Positions 54,769-62,997 of a stretch of 64,000 nucleotides of DNA are shown here, in pieces. Source of the DNA: Saprospiraceae bacterium (GTDB lineage Bacteria > Bacteroidota > Bacteroidia > Chitinophagales > Saprospiraceae); assembly GCA_016710265.1 (NCBI GenBank), contig JADJJL010000006.1:186001-250000 (forward strand), given 5' to 3'. How positions within the stretch are numbered: the stretch's first letter is position 1; every line of letters starts with the position of its first letter. The translations under genes were made by a program, and so were the position numbers. Below the pieces are notes generated by a model, which had not been told where the DNA came from, searched no databases, and saw only the letters and a program-made list of their open reading frames with translations.

Positions 54769-55566
54769 ATGGATTTATTGGGATACATAGCTGCCGTCAT
54801 GATTGGAATTTCACTTGGTATAATTGGAGGAGGTGGGAGTATATTAACAGTGCCTGTATTGGTCTATATATTTGGAGTTGATGTAGTTACAGCGACCGCA
54901 TATTCTTTATTTATCGTTGGTTTAACAAGTTTAGTTGGTTCGGTGGATAACTTTAGAAAAAATCTAGTGGACTACAAGATGGTCCTTTGGTTTGGAATCC
55001 CGTCCTTGATTGCTGTTTTTTGTTCCCGCGCTTTTATTGTACCATCGATCCCAAATGAGATTTTTACTGTAAATGAATTTGTTTTTACGAAGTCTTTGTT
55101 TTTAATGTTGTTGTTTGCTGTTTTGATGGTAGCAGCTGCAATAAGTATGATAAGAAGTGGAAAACTGACCACGCCTGAAATCGAAAGTTCGACACCGCGT
55201 AAACTTGGTTTTGTTTTGATAGAAGGTTCTGTGGTAGGTGTTTTAACAGGCTTGGTTGGGGCAGGAGGAGGGTTCTTAATTATACCCGCACTTGTGTTGA
55301 TTAGCAAACTTCCAATGAAAAAAGCCGTAGGAACATCTTTGGTGATTATTGCAATTAAAAGTTTGATTGGTTTTTTTGGAGATCATGGATTGGAAAATTT
55401 TGATTGGACATTTTTGTTTACAGTGTCATTTTTTTCTATTTTAGGAATTTTCATAGGAGGGAAGTTGGTATCTAAAATTGATGGTCAAAAGCTTAAGCCG
55501 GTGTTTGGGTGGTTTGTTCTTATTATGGGCGTGTTTATAATAATAAAAGAATTATGGGCTTCTTAA
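54769..55566 (+). CDS. TauE/SafE-family sulfite/anion exporter
   Basis: The 265-aa protein has seven to eight hydrophobic segments and the two-fold repeat of TauE/SafE proteins. The first half starts with GIIGGGGSILTVPVLVYIFG and the second half with GLVGAGGGFLIIPALVL, followed by KKAVGTSLVIIAIKSLIGF. These proteins are proposed exporters of sulfite, sulfonates or related anions across the inner membrane. It starts a three-gene plus-strand group with the persulfide-dioxygenase-like and rhodanese genes. Export of sulfite made by the next enzyme is a reasonable inference. Confidence 0.9.
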   Translation: MDLLGYIAAVMIGISLGIIGGGGSILTVPVLVYIFGVDVVTATAYSLFIVGLTSLVGSVDNFRKNLVDYKMVLWFGIPSLIAVFCSRAFIVPSIPNEIFTVNEFVFTKSLFLMLLFAVLMVAAAISMIRSGKLTTPEIESSTPRKLGFVLIEGSVVGVLTGLVGAGGGFLIIPALVLISKLPMKKAVGTSLVIIAIKSLIGFFGDHGLENFDWTFLFTVSFFSILGIFIGGKLVSKIDGQKLKPVFGWFVLIMGVFIIIKELWAS

Positions 55567-55661
55567 GAGCTTTCTTTTCAAATCAGTTGTTGGGCTTAAA
55601 GTCACCTACTGAAAATGGAGTTTGATTTTTAATTAATTTTAATTTCTACAAAATAAGTAAA

Positions 55662-57071
55662 ATGAAAATAGAACAAATTTATACGGGTTGTTTAGCCCAG
55701 GGTGCATATTACATAGTTTCTGAAGGTGAAGCTGCAATCATTGATCCCTTGAGAGAAATTCAACCATATTTAGAACGTTTAGCCAAGGATGGTGTAAAGC
55801 TGAAGTATGTTTTTGAAACACATTTTCACGCTGATTTCGTGTCAGGACATTTGGATCTCAAAAGAAAAACCAACGCAGATATTGTCTATGGTCCAAATGC
55901 AAATTGTGATTTTGAATGTGTATCGGCAAAGGACGGGCAAATTTTTGAAGTTGGAAAAATTAAGATAAAAGTATTACACACACCAGGTCATACCATGGAG
56001 AGCAGTTGCTATTTGTTAATGGATGAGGCTGGAAAGGATCATTCACTTTTCTCAGGTGACACTTTGTTTTTGGGCGATGTTGGGAGACCGGATTTGGCTC
56101 AAAAATCGGCGAATATGACACAAGAAGATTTAGCTGGATTGCTTTATGATAGTCTTATGAATAAAATTATGCCATTGAGCGATGATGTGATTGTATATCC
56201 TGCCCATGGTGCTGGAAGTGCCTGTGGAAAAAATATGATGAAAGAGACTGTAGACAGTTTAGGGAATCAAAAGAGGGTTAATTATGCATTAAATCAAAAG
56301 GACAAAAGCTCATTTATTGAAGCAGTTACAGAAGGTTTATTGCCTCCACCAGCTTATTTTGGCGCCAATGTTTCAATGAATAAGAAGGGTTATGAAAGTG
56401 TAGATGAAGTAATCAGTCGGGGACTTAATCCTTTAGATCCGACGGAATTTAGAGCAATGGCAGAAAGTACCGGAGCTTTGTTGTTGGACACCAGAGACGC
56501 TGCCATATTTGCCAAGAATTTTATTCCGCAATCTATTAATATAGGTTTGAAGGGTGATTTTGCTCCTTGGGTTGGAAGTATGATCGTGGACGTCAATCAA
56601 AAAATACTTTTGATCACTAAAGATGGTGAAGAAGAAGAATCATTAATTAGATTAAGTCGTGTTGGATTTGACCATGTGATTGGTTATCTAAAAGGTGGAA
56701 TCGAAAGTTGGATAGCATCCGGGTTGGAAACTGATTATGTAAATAGGATTAGTGCAACAAAATTTAAAGAAATCTATGATAATGAACATCCTCAAGTGAT
56801 TGACATCAGAAAGGAAAGTGAATTTGAATCCGAACATGTAAAAGATAGTGTAAATTTACCACTTGCCAATATCAATGAATGGATTCAAAATATAAATCCA
56901 GCCAATCATTTTGTTATTCATTGTGCAGGGGGCTATAGAAGTATGATAGCCAGTAGTATTCTTCAAGCAAGAGGATATAGAAATTTTACAGAAGTGGAAG
57001 GTGGATTCAATGCAATTCGCAAAGAAGAAGTGCCTGTTACTCAGTTTGTTTGTCAAAGTAAATTAAATTAA
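55662..57071 (+). CDS. MBL-fold persulfide dioxygenase-like protein fused to two rhodanese domains
   Basis: The 469-aa protein begins with a metallo-beta-lactamase domain (about 1-240) with the metal motif THFHADFVSGH (His54, His56, Asp58, His63), TPGHTMES, SGDTLFLGDVGRPDL and YPAHG. This is the ETHE1/Blh persulfide dioxygenase type. Two rhodanese domains follow. The first (about 255-355) has no Cys in its active loop (LLITKDGEEEE) and is probably inactive. The second (about 365-465) has FVIHCAGGYRS and looks active. The enzyme should oxidise glutathione or cysteine persulfide to sulfite in the cytoplasm. It lies 95 nt after the exporter gene and 25 nt before the single rhodanese gene. Confidence 0.9.
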   Translation: MKIEQIYTGCLAQGAYYIVSEGEAAIIDPLREIQPYLERLAKDGVKLKYVFETHFHADFVSGHLDLKRKTNADIVYGPNANCDFECVSAKDGQIFEVGKIKIKVLHTPGHTMESSCYLLMDEAGKDHSLFSGDTLFLGDVGRPDLAQKSANMTQEDLAGLLYDSLMNKIMPLSDDVIVYPAHGAGSACGKNMMKETVDSLGNQKRVNYALNQKDKSSFIEAVTEGLLPPPAYFGANVSMNKKGYESVDEVISRGLNPLDPTEFRAMAESTGALLLDTRDAAIFAKNFIPQSINIGLKGDFAPWVGSMIVDVNQKILLITKDGEEEESLIRLSRVGFDHVIGYLKGGIESWIASGLETDYVNRISATKFKEIYDNEHPQVIDIRKESEFESEHVKDSVNLPLANINEWIQNINPANHFVIHCAGGYRSMIASSILQARGYRNFTEVEGGFNAIRKEEVPVTQFVCQSKLN

Positions 57072-57096
57072 CAATTATCAAATAAAATAAATATTT

Positions 57097-57411
57097 ATGG
57101 GTTTTTTTAGTAGTCTTTTTGGAATGGGAAATGATTCTGTTAATCTTGCAGAATTAATTAAAAAGGGAGCATTTCTAGTGGATGTGAGGACTTCCGGGGA
57201 GTTTGCGGGCGGATCTGTGAAAGGGGCTGTCAATATACCATTGGATGCAATTGCTTCTAACCTAAAAAAGTTTAAGGGTAAAGAAAATGTGATTGTGTTT
57301 TGTAGAAGCGGCGCAAGATCAGGACAGGCAAAAACATTATTGAATCAAAATGGAATTCAAAATGTATACAATGGGGGTGCCTGGGATGAAGTGGCTAGAC
57401 TTGTAAATTAG
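57097..57411 (+). CDS. Single-domain rhodanese (sulfurtransferase)
   Basis: The 104-aa protein has one rhodanese domain: LVDVRTSGEFAGGSVKGAVNIP at the start (written here in parts, residues about 27-48), IVFCRSGARSGQAKTLL with the active Cys69, and NVYNGGAWDE near the end. It has no signal peptide and should move sulfane sulfur in the cytoplasm. It is 25 nt after the persulfide dioxygenase-like gene and completes the sulfur cluster. It meets the CotH gene tail to tail. Confidence 0.92.
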   Translation: MGFFSSLFGMGNDSVNLAELIKKGAFLVDVRTSGEFAGGSVKGAVNIPLDAIASNLKKFKGKENVIVFCRSGARSGQAKTLLNQNGIQNVYNGGAWDEVARLVN

Positions 57412-57452
57412 TAGAGTTTACTTTGATTAAAATTTAATTATTAAAAAGTTTG

Positions 57453-59891
57453 CTATCGAAAAATGACTAGTTTTTGTGGTTTTCTGTCCGTTAGTTGTAT
57501 AAAATAAACACCCATAGGGAGAGCAGAAATTTCAATTGGTATTTGGTTGATTCCAACTTGGGAATGTATGTTTAAGTTAAATTTTATTTTTCCTGAAAGA
57601 TCAGAAATGGTTAACTGATCATGTATTTCCAAATTCGATTGATATTCAATATAAAAGTCTTGTTGAGTTGGATTTGGATAAATAAACCAGGATTGGATAT
57701 CATGACTTAATTTGTAAACAGCTATTATTTTTTGTTGAGATTTAGGATAAATACTTATTTCTTCATGAAAAATACTGTCATTGTCTATTTTCCAAAATTG
57801 AAAATCGTAACCAGCTTTTCTATTTGCTTTTAATTGAATGGGAATGTTGGAAAAATATCTGCCGTTGAATGGAAAGCTGTTTAGCTTAAGTGAATTTAAT
57901 TGTATGATACCTTCATTTTCTGGAATTGTTTTAATTTCAATCCAATGTATAGAATCCAAATTAAATTCTTTCCTCACAAATTCGAAAGCAAAATTAGGTC
58001 TTTGATGTATAAATGATCTGACTTCCTGATCTAGGATATTGTGCCATTCTTGAATAGATGAACCCCATTTGGTAAAATGAGTATTCATAGAAGGTTCTAA
58101 TACTGAAATAAGACTGTCTAATGATTTTTCAATTCTAGCAGACTGGAATGATGTATTGATCAGATCCGCATACCTATTAATAAAATAATGGCGAAACGAG
58201 ATATTGTTTAAAAGCGATTTAAATATTTGTATGTGTTTGTTATTTTCTGCCACTGGGCCAAATATTCTGCCGAGATTACTTTCAGTATGTGCGGCCCATG
58301 GAAATGCATTCAGGCTTACGTCTGAATCATAAAACAAGTAATTCCATTGCCCATTGTTCCTTTTTCTCCAATATTTTATATTGTTATTCGGCCAATCCCA
58401 ATTGTTAAAATAGGTTTGGGAAATGAGATAGTCGCAAAATCCAATTGTATTAAATTCTTTAGCAAATTGGTCAAAATTATTTTGGAGACTTAAATCTTGG
58501 TGAATGGCAAATTGATGTAAGGAGTCAAAGTGACTTCGCGATCCTTGTACGACTATGGTGTCGTCTTCTAAGAAATCAATTTCATCCGGATACAGTTTAT
58601 ATTGTGCCAATGGATAATATGCGTCAAGTTTTTCTCTAATTTCCATCACGCCATAAAATTCACCATTGATGAATACTTGGACGGGTTGATAACCATTGGA
58701 TTCAACATTTAATTTTTGAGTATTTAAATAATGGCAAAGGAATCCATCTCTTAAATGTGCTTTGTTAAAATCGCTACCGGAATTCCTTAACACAAATCTC
58801 TTAAAAAGATTTGCTTGAGGTAGTTCAGAGAAGATGTTTATTGGGATTAATGGGTAGTTGTATTTTTCTTTGGCATACACCCTCAGAGGTTTCATTGCTT
58901 GAGTTCTGGTCGACTTACCTCCATGCACCGCAATGTCAAAATTGGATTCAAATTGCAAAATACCATTTATGTTAAAGTAGCTGATATTGGCAGAGATTTC
59001 AGTGTCTTTCCAAAAATTAGCACCGTAATAAGGATATTCTTGCGAAGCGTCTGGACCAAATTTAAAAAGCCCAATTGAATCATCAAACAATAGTTTTGGA
59101 TCAGTACTTAACAGTATAACAGGAATTGAGAAATTTGTTTCTCCAATAAAATAATTACCAAATGTTTGAGTTGACTTGGAGGAAGATTTACTTACAGCAA
59201 TTGCTTTTATGCTTGTATTTTTAGAGATTGGGATTGGATTTGTATAAATTGTTGATTGTATGGAAGGATCAGTGCCATCTGTGCTAAAGTAAATTTTGTG
59301 ATCAGCAGAATTCGAACTTAATTGAAGTAAGATCGGATTTTTATAGAATCCTGATTTTAAATTAAAAACAGGAGCTTGAATAAAACAATCTGTTGTGTTT
59401 TCATTTATTGGATTTTTTTCTGATGGTGTGGTTTGATATGAACAGACCCATAAATTATTTTCATTTTTTATAAAGCTGTAATCAGTCGGGATCAGTCCAA
59501 ATGATAGGGAATCAATCCAATAATTTTGATCTGACCATAGACCAATAAATTCTCCGTCTTTGTCCAAACTAAAGTTAGTATGCCAGTGCTGGTTTTCAAA
59601 TGTATTTAGGCTAGAAGCAAATATGATCAAGTAACCAAAAGGTGGAATGGTCAATTCAGGCAATAACCATTTATCTGGTTTGTCAAATTTGTCCGTTAGA
59701 TAAAGTCCTTTGGTGGATTGTGCTTGTGTTGAAGAATTATAAAGTTCGATCCAATCATAATATTGACCAGCAGGGTCAGAATATGAATTTTTGTTCTCAG
59801 GACAAAACTCTGACAAACTAATCTGTCCTAACAAAAACTGATTTAAGAGAAATATGAAAAAAAATATAAAAATTCGATTCTTGGAAATCAT
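57453..59891 (-). CDS. Secreted lamin-tail/chitobiase-like/CotH protein with T9SS type A domain
   Basis: From the ATG at 59891 (18th codon of the longest frame, which starts at 59942) the protein has 812 aa and a clean signal peptide (KNRIFIFFFIFLLNQFLLG). Domain order: lamin-tail (about 25-150, ISLSEFCPENKN ... YYDWIELYNSS), a chitobiase/hexosaminidase C-terminal-like beta domain (about 190-255, IYFSTDGTDPS), then a CotH domain (about 260-690, IAVHGGKSTRTQAMKPL, FINGEFYGVMEIREKLD, NYLFYDSDVSLNAFPWA), and a T9SS type A tail (WFIYPNPTQQDFYIEY ... LPMGVYFIQL). It is a second, differently ordered relative of the 29419-31695 protein. It is transcribed alone. Confidence 0.87.
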   Translation of the reverse strand: MISKNRIFIFFFIFLLNQFLLGQISLSEFCPENKNSYSDPAGQYYDWIELYNSSTQAQSTKGLYLTDKFDKPDKWLLPELTIPPFGYLIIFASSLNTFENQHWHTNFSLDKDGEFIGLWSDQNYWIDSLSFGLIPTDYSFIKNENNLWVCSYQTTPSEKNPINENTTDCFIQAPVFNLKSGFYKNPILLQLSSNSADHKIYFSTDGTDPSIQSTIYTNPIPISKNTSIKAIAVSKSSSKSTQTFGNYFIGETNFSIPVILLSTDPKLLFDDSIGLFKFGPDASQEYPYYGANFWKDTEISANISYFNINGILQFESNFDIAVHGGKSTRTQAMKPLRVYAKEKYNYPLIPINIFSELPQANLFKRFVLRNSGSDFNKAHLRDGFLCHYLNTQKLNVESNGYQPVQVFINGEFYGVMEIREKLDAYYPLAQYKLYPDEIDFLEDDTIVVQGSRSHFDSLHQFAIHQDLSLQNNFDQFAKEFNTIGFCDYLISQTYFNNWDWPNNNIKYWRKRNNGQWNYLFYDSDVSLNAFPWAAHTESNLGRIFGPVAENNKHIQIFKSLLNNISFRHYFINRYADLINTSFQSARIEKSLDSLISVLEPSMNTHFTKWGSSIQEWHNILDQEVRSFIHQRPNFAFEFVRKEFNLDSIHWIEIKTIPENEGIIQLNSLKLNSFPFNGRYFSNIPIQLKANRKAGYDFQFWKIDNDSIFHEEISIYPKSQQKIIAVYKLSHDIQSWFIYPNPTQQDFYIEYQSNLEIHDQLTISDLSGKIKFNLNIHSQVGINQIPIEISALPMGVYFIQLTDRKPQKLVIFR

Positions 59892-60153
59892 TCCTAAAGA
59901 TAGCATTTTTGTAATTATTATAAGTGGAAGCCATAGAAACAAAGAAATCAGAGAGGTGTTATTTTTTTAGAATTTAAAGATTGAAGTTTGTAGATTTGTG
60001 ATTTGATATTTGCAATGTGTTTAAATTCAATTAGTTGTGTATTCGATAAGTTGTGTTATTAAAAATTTCCAAAAAGAATATATGATAATCTGATCACAAA
60101 ATGCGTTTATTAAGGGTCATAGTATATAGTATGCAAACTAAAAATAAAAGATT

Positions 60154-60804
60154 ATGGGTAAATTGAGTTTGACTATTTGTTTTTCTTTTTTTGCTCATTT
60201 GTTGTTTTGCCAATATGGACTCGGCTTAAGAACAGGCGCTTATGTTTCCCGGTTCCAATTTTCTGATCCATTAACCGAATTGGGTGTTCAATATCGAACC
60301 AGTGTCCAATTTGGAATTCCTTTGCAAATTCAGTTGAATTCTCGCTTGTATCTTCAATTCGAAGCACAATATTTGCAAAAGGGAGTCAGGCTATTTTTTA
60401 GAGATCAAACTGATTTTTACGATTATACTATCAATACACAAGTGTTAGAATTTCCACTACTTTTGAAAATGAATTTTAGTAGTTGGGAATCAAAATTGTT
60501 TTTTTACGGCGGTCCTGGAATTGCATATTATATGGCGGGAAAAGACCGAGAATATTACTCTAGGATGGATTCAATTATAGACCTAAGAAACAAAGTGGAT
60601 TATCAAGGAGTTAACCGTTGGGATATTGTCATCCAACTTGGAGGAGAGTTTGCTTGGGAAATTGTGCCGAATTGGGAATTGTTTTTAGACGCTAGGTACC
60701 ATTTTGGCTTTCTTAATTTTGATTATCTTGCACAAGGTCCATTTGACGTAATAAAATCAAGAGGTATTTCTTTAAGTGCTGGAGTAAAAAAATTGTGGAA
60801 TTAA
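60154..60804 (+). CDS. Outer membrane beta-barrel protein, PorT/OMP_b-brl family-like
   Basis: The 216-aa protein has a signal peptide (1-20, cleavage near LLFCQ). The mature sequence has LGLRTGAYVSRFQF, then SVQFGIPLQIQLNSRLYLQFEA with alternating hydrophobic residues, and FYGGPGIAYYMAG, typical of the PorT-like small outer-membrane barrels of Bacteroidota. It ends in SLSAGVKKLWN, a last strand. Function is unknown. It is 24 nt upstream of tsaC and may share its transcript. Confidence 0.75.
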   Translation: MGKLSLTICFSFFAHLLFCQYGLGLRTGAYVSRFQFSDPLTELGVQYRTSVQFGIPLQIQLNSRLYLQFEAQYLQKGVRLFFRDQTDFYDYTINTQVLEFPLLLKMNFSSWESKLFFYGGPGIAYYMAGKDREYYSRMDSIIDLRNKVDYQGVNRWDIVIQLGGEFAWEIVPNWELFLDARYHFGFLNFDYLAQGPFDVIKSRGISLSAGVKKLWN

Positions 60805-60827
60805 GTGATTCGAGTAAATTGTAATTT

Positions 60828-61790
60828 GTGGACACAATAATAGGTAGCGACATTGGAGAGGCCGTTGAATATCTGAAAACTGGAAATGTAGTTGCAATAC
60901 CTACTGAAACGGTATATGGGCTTGCTGGAAATGCAATGGACCCAAATGTAGTGGAAAAGATTTTTCAAATAAAAGAGAGACCAAAAAGAAATCCTCTAAT
61001 CCTTCATGTTCGAAGTTTAGATGCTGCAAAAAATTACGTAAATGAATGGCCGGAATGGGCTGATTTATTAACTCTAGCTTTTTGGCCTGGTCCGTTAACC
61101 CTCTTACTCAAAAAATCTTCATTGGTTTCAGATTTAATTACTGCGGGCTCCGATCGGGTAGCCATAAGAATTCCTGCACATCCAATGGCTTTGGAATTAT
61201 TAAATCGTATAGAATTTCCCCTTGCGGCTCCTAGTGCTAATCCTTTTACATATATTAGTCCAACTACCGCAATGCATGTCTTTAAGCAACTTTCAGGAAA
61301 AATTCCTTATATATTAGATGGCGGAGCTTGTAAAAGAGGACTGGAGTCAAGTATTGTTGGAATGGAACAGGAAGAACTTTATCTTTACCGCGCAGGTGCT
61401 GTGAATCTTGAGTTGATTGAAAAATTGGTTGGGGCATTGCAATTCAAGCTTCCGATCAATACAGTATTGGATGCACCGGGAATGTTGGCTAAGCATTATT
61501 CTCCAAAAACAAAGCTTGTATTGACGCAAAATTTATTGAAATCTGTGGAAGAAATGTCTGGCAAGAAAATCGGATTGCTGGTGCTTTCAACCACTCATCC
61601 TTCCATTTTAAAATATCCTCATGTCGAGTTGTCCAAGTCCGCAAATTTAGAAGAAGCAGCTGAGAATCTATATGCTGGTCTACATATTCTGGATCAAATG
61701 AATTTGGATTTAATAATTGCTGAAACCTTACCGGATGAAGGAATAGGGAGAGCCATAAATGATAGGTTGCGAAGAGCTGCCACCATTTAA
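60828..61790 (+). CDS. tsaC: L-threonylcarbamoyladenylate synthase, Sua5 type
   Basis: The 320-aa protein starts at GTG 60828. The YrdC/TsaC domain (about 1-200) has VAIPTETVYGLAGNA, IFQIKERPKRNPLILHV, FWPGPLTLLL, VAIRIPAHPMALELL and LAAPSANPFTYISPT. A Sua5 C-terminal domain (about 225-320, from the LAKHYSPKT linker onward) makes the protein longer than plain TsaC. It makes threonylcarbamoyl-AMP from Thr, bicarbonate and ATP for t6A37 in tRNAs reading ANN codons. The GTG start follows the barrel gene by 24 nt. Identification is firm. Confidence 0.95.
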   Translation: MDTIIGSDIGEAVEYLKTGNVVAIPTETVYGLAGNAMDPNVVEKIFQIKERPKRNPLILHVRSLDAAKNYVNEWPEWADLLTLAFWPGPLTLLLKKSSLVSDLITAGSDRVAIRIPAHPMALELLNRIEFPLAAPSANPFTYISPTTAMHVFKQLSGKIPYILDGGACKRGLESSIVGMEQEELYLYRAGAVNLELIEKLVGALQFKLPINTVLDAPGMLAKHYSPKTKLVLTQNLLKSVEEMSGKKIGLLVLSTTHPSILKYPHVELSKSANLEEAAENLYAGLHILDQMNLDLIIAETLPDEGIGRAINDRLRRAATI

Positions 61791-61894
61791 ATTTATGCCA
61801 AACCTAGGAAGCTAAAATGTTGTCCTAAAATTGTCATTGATTTAATAATTTTAATGTGTCATTGTTTATTAATTTTATAATTTAAATTTGATCG

Positions 61895-61928
61895 TTTGTA
61901 TTTCATATGTCAATTAATTTTACCTTTG
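61895..61928 (+). promoter_or_regulatory. Putative promoter of the response regulator gene (TTTG-22-TACCTTTG)
   Basis: TACCTTTG (61921-61928) matches TAnnTTTG exactly. A TTTG at 61895-61898 lies 22 nt upstream. Another TAAATTTG (61883-61890) is a second candidate. The ATG is at 61976, giving a leader of about 40 nt. Confidence 0.5.
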
Positions 61929-61975
61929 ATCTTGTAACAAATGGTTGATTCAAGAAAACTGAAAAACTAACGATT

Positions 61976-62671
61976 ATGGTATTGCGCAATGTCGTTTTAT
62001 TGGTAGATGATGATCGTACTTTAAGTCCACTGGTGAAGGAGTATTTGCTCGCGAAAAACTACGAATGTGTATTATTTCACAATGGATATGATGCATTAAA
62101 ATTTCTTCAAGAAAATTCAGTCGATATTTGTGTCCTTGATATTAAAATGCCAATGAAGGATGGTTTTGAATTATCCAGAGATATTAGAGCTCTCAATCCT
62201 GAAGTGCCATTTCTTTTTTTGACTGGAGAAAGCGATAAGGAAGATAGAATTAAAGGATTGGAGGCTGGCGCAGAAGACTACATCACCAAGCCTTTTAGTA
62301 TGCAAGAGCTTGAGTTAAGGATTAAAGCCATATTGAGAAGGTATACCAAGCAGCAGGAGATTAAATTAGAAAACCCAATAGTACAAATTGGTAAATACCG
62401 ATTTAATGCATCTAGTAGAGAATTGATTCAAGGACAGGAAACCAAAAAGCTTAGTGCAATTGAAGCTAAATTATTGTCACTATTTTGTGAATCGCATGAT
62501 TGGGTCATTGACAGGGAAATTGCCTTAAAGAGAATTTGGTCAGATGAGAATAATTTCAGGGAGCGAAGTTTGAATGTATACATTAGCAAACTAAGAACTT
62601 ATTTAAAGGAAGATGCCAATATTGAAATTATGAACATTCATGGCACAGGGTATAAGCTTTATATTCGGTAA
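61976..62671 (+). CDS. OmpR-family response regulator
   Basis: The 231-aa protein has a receiver domain (about 5-120) with the acidic pair in VDDDRT, phospho-acceptor Asp55 in VLDIKMPMKDG, Thr83 in FLTGES, and Lys105 in YITKPF. A winged-helix DNA-binding domain follows (about 135-231) with LSAIEAKLLSLFCESHDWVI and ERSLNVYISKLRTYL, the OmpR/PhoB type. It should bind DNA when phosphorylated. It converges with the Hpt and hybrid kinase genes, whose 3' end overlaps it by 13 nt; they may be partners. Confidence 0.93.
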   Translation: MVLRNVVLLVDDDRTLSPLVKEYLLAKNYECVLFHNGYDALKFLQENSVDICVLDIKMPMKDGFELSRDIRALNPEVPFLFLTGESDKEDRIKGLEAGAEDYITKPFSMQELELRIKAILRRYTKQQEIKLENPIVQIGKYRFNASSRELIQGQETKKLSAIEAKLLSLFCESHDWVIDREIALKRIWSDENNFRERSLNVYISKLRTYLKEDANIEIMNIHGTGYKLYIR

Positions 62672-62997
62672 TCATTTTCAATCACATCCAGTACATTGAG
62701 TATTTTAGATTCAAGATGATCCATTTTTAATTGCATGCTATTTTGATTTTGCAAATCACCGGAGGAACCTAATTTCTCAATGTCGTATGCAAGTTCCATA
62801 GCTTCTTCTTCCTTTAAATAGGCCAACTGACTTTTGAGACTGTGGGCTTCTATGGAAGCTTCTAAAGGTCTGTTTTGGTGGATATGATCTTTGATATTTT
62901 CAATTTGCTTTGGGGCTTCTTTTTTAAAATTAACAAGATATTTTTTAACCAATTCATCGTCGCCAAACAAATCTTGAAGCAAGCTCAAATCAATCAT
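62659..62997 (-). CDS. Hpt domain phosphotransfer protein
   Basis: The 112-aa protein is a four-helix histidine phosphotransfer protein. The phospho-accepting His52 is in EAHSLKSQLAYL, the family HxLKSxxxxL motif. It has no signal peptide. The start codon overlaps the stop of the hybrid kinase by four bases (62994-62997), so the kinase and Hpt protein are coupled and very probably act in one relay. Its 3' end overlaps the convergent response regulator gene. Length is normal. Confidence 0.88.
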   Translation of the reverse strand: MIDLSLLQDLFGDDELVKKYLVNFKKEAPKQIENIKDHIHQNRPLEASIEAHSLKSQLAYLKEEEAMELAYDIEKLGSSGDLQNQNSMQLKMDHLESKILNVLDVIENDYRI

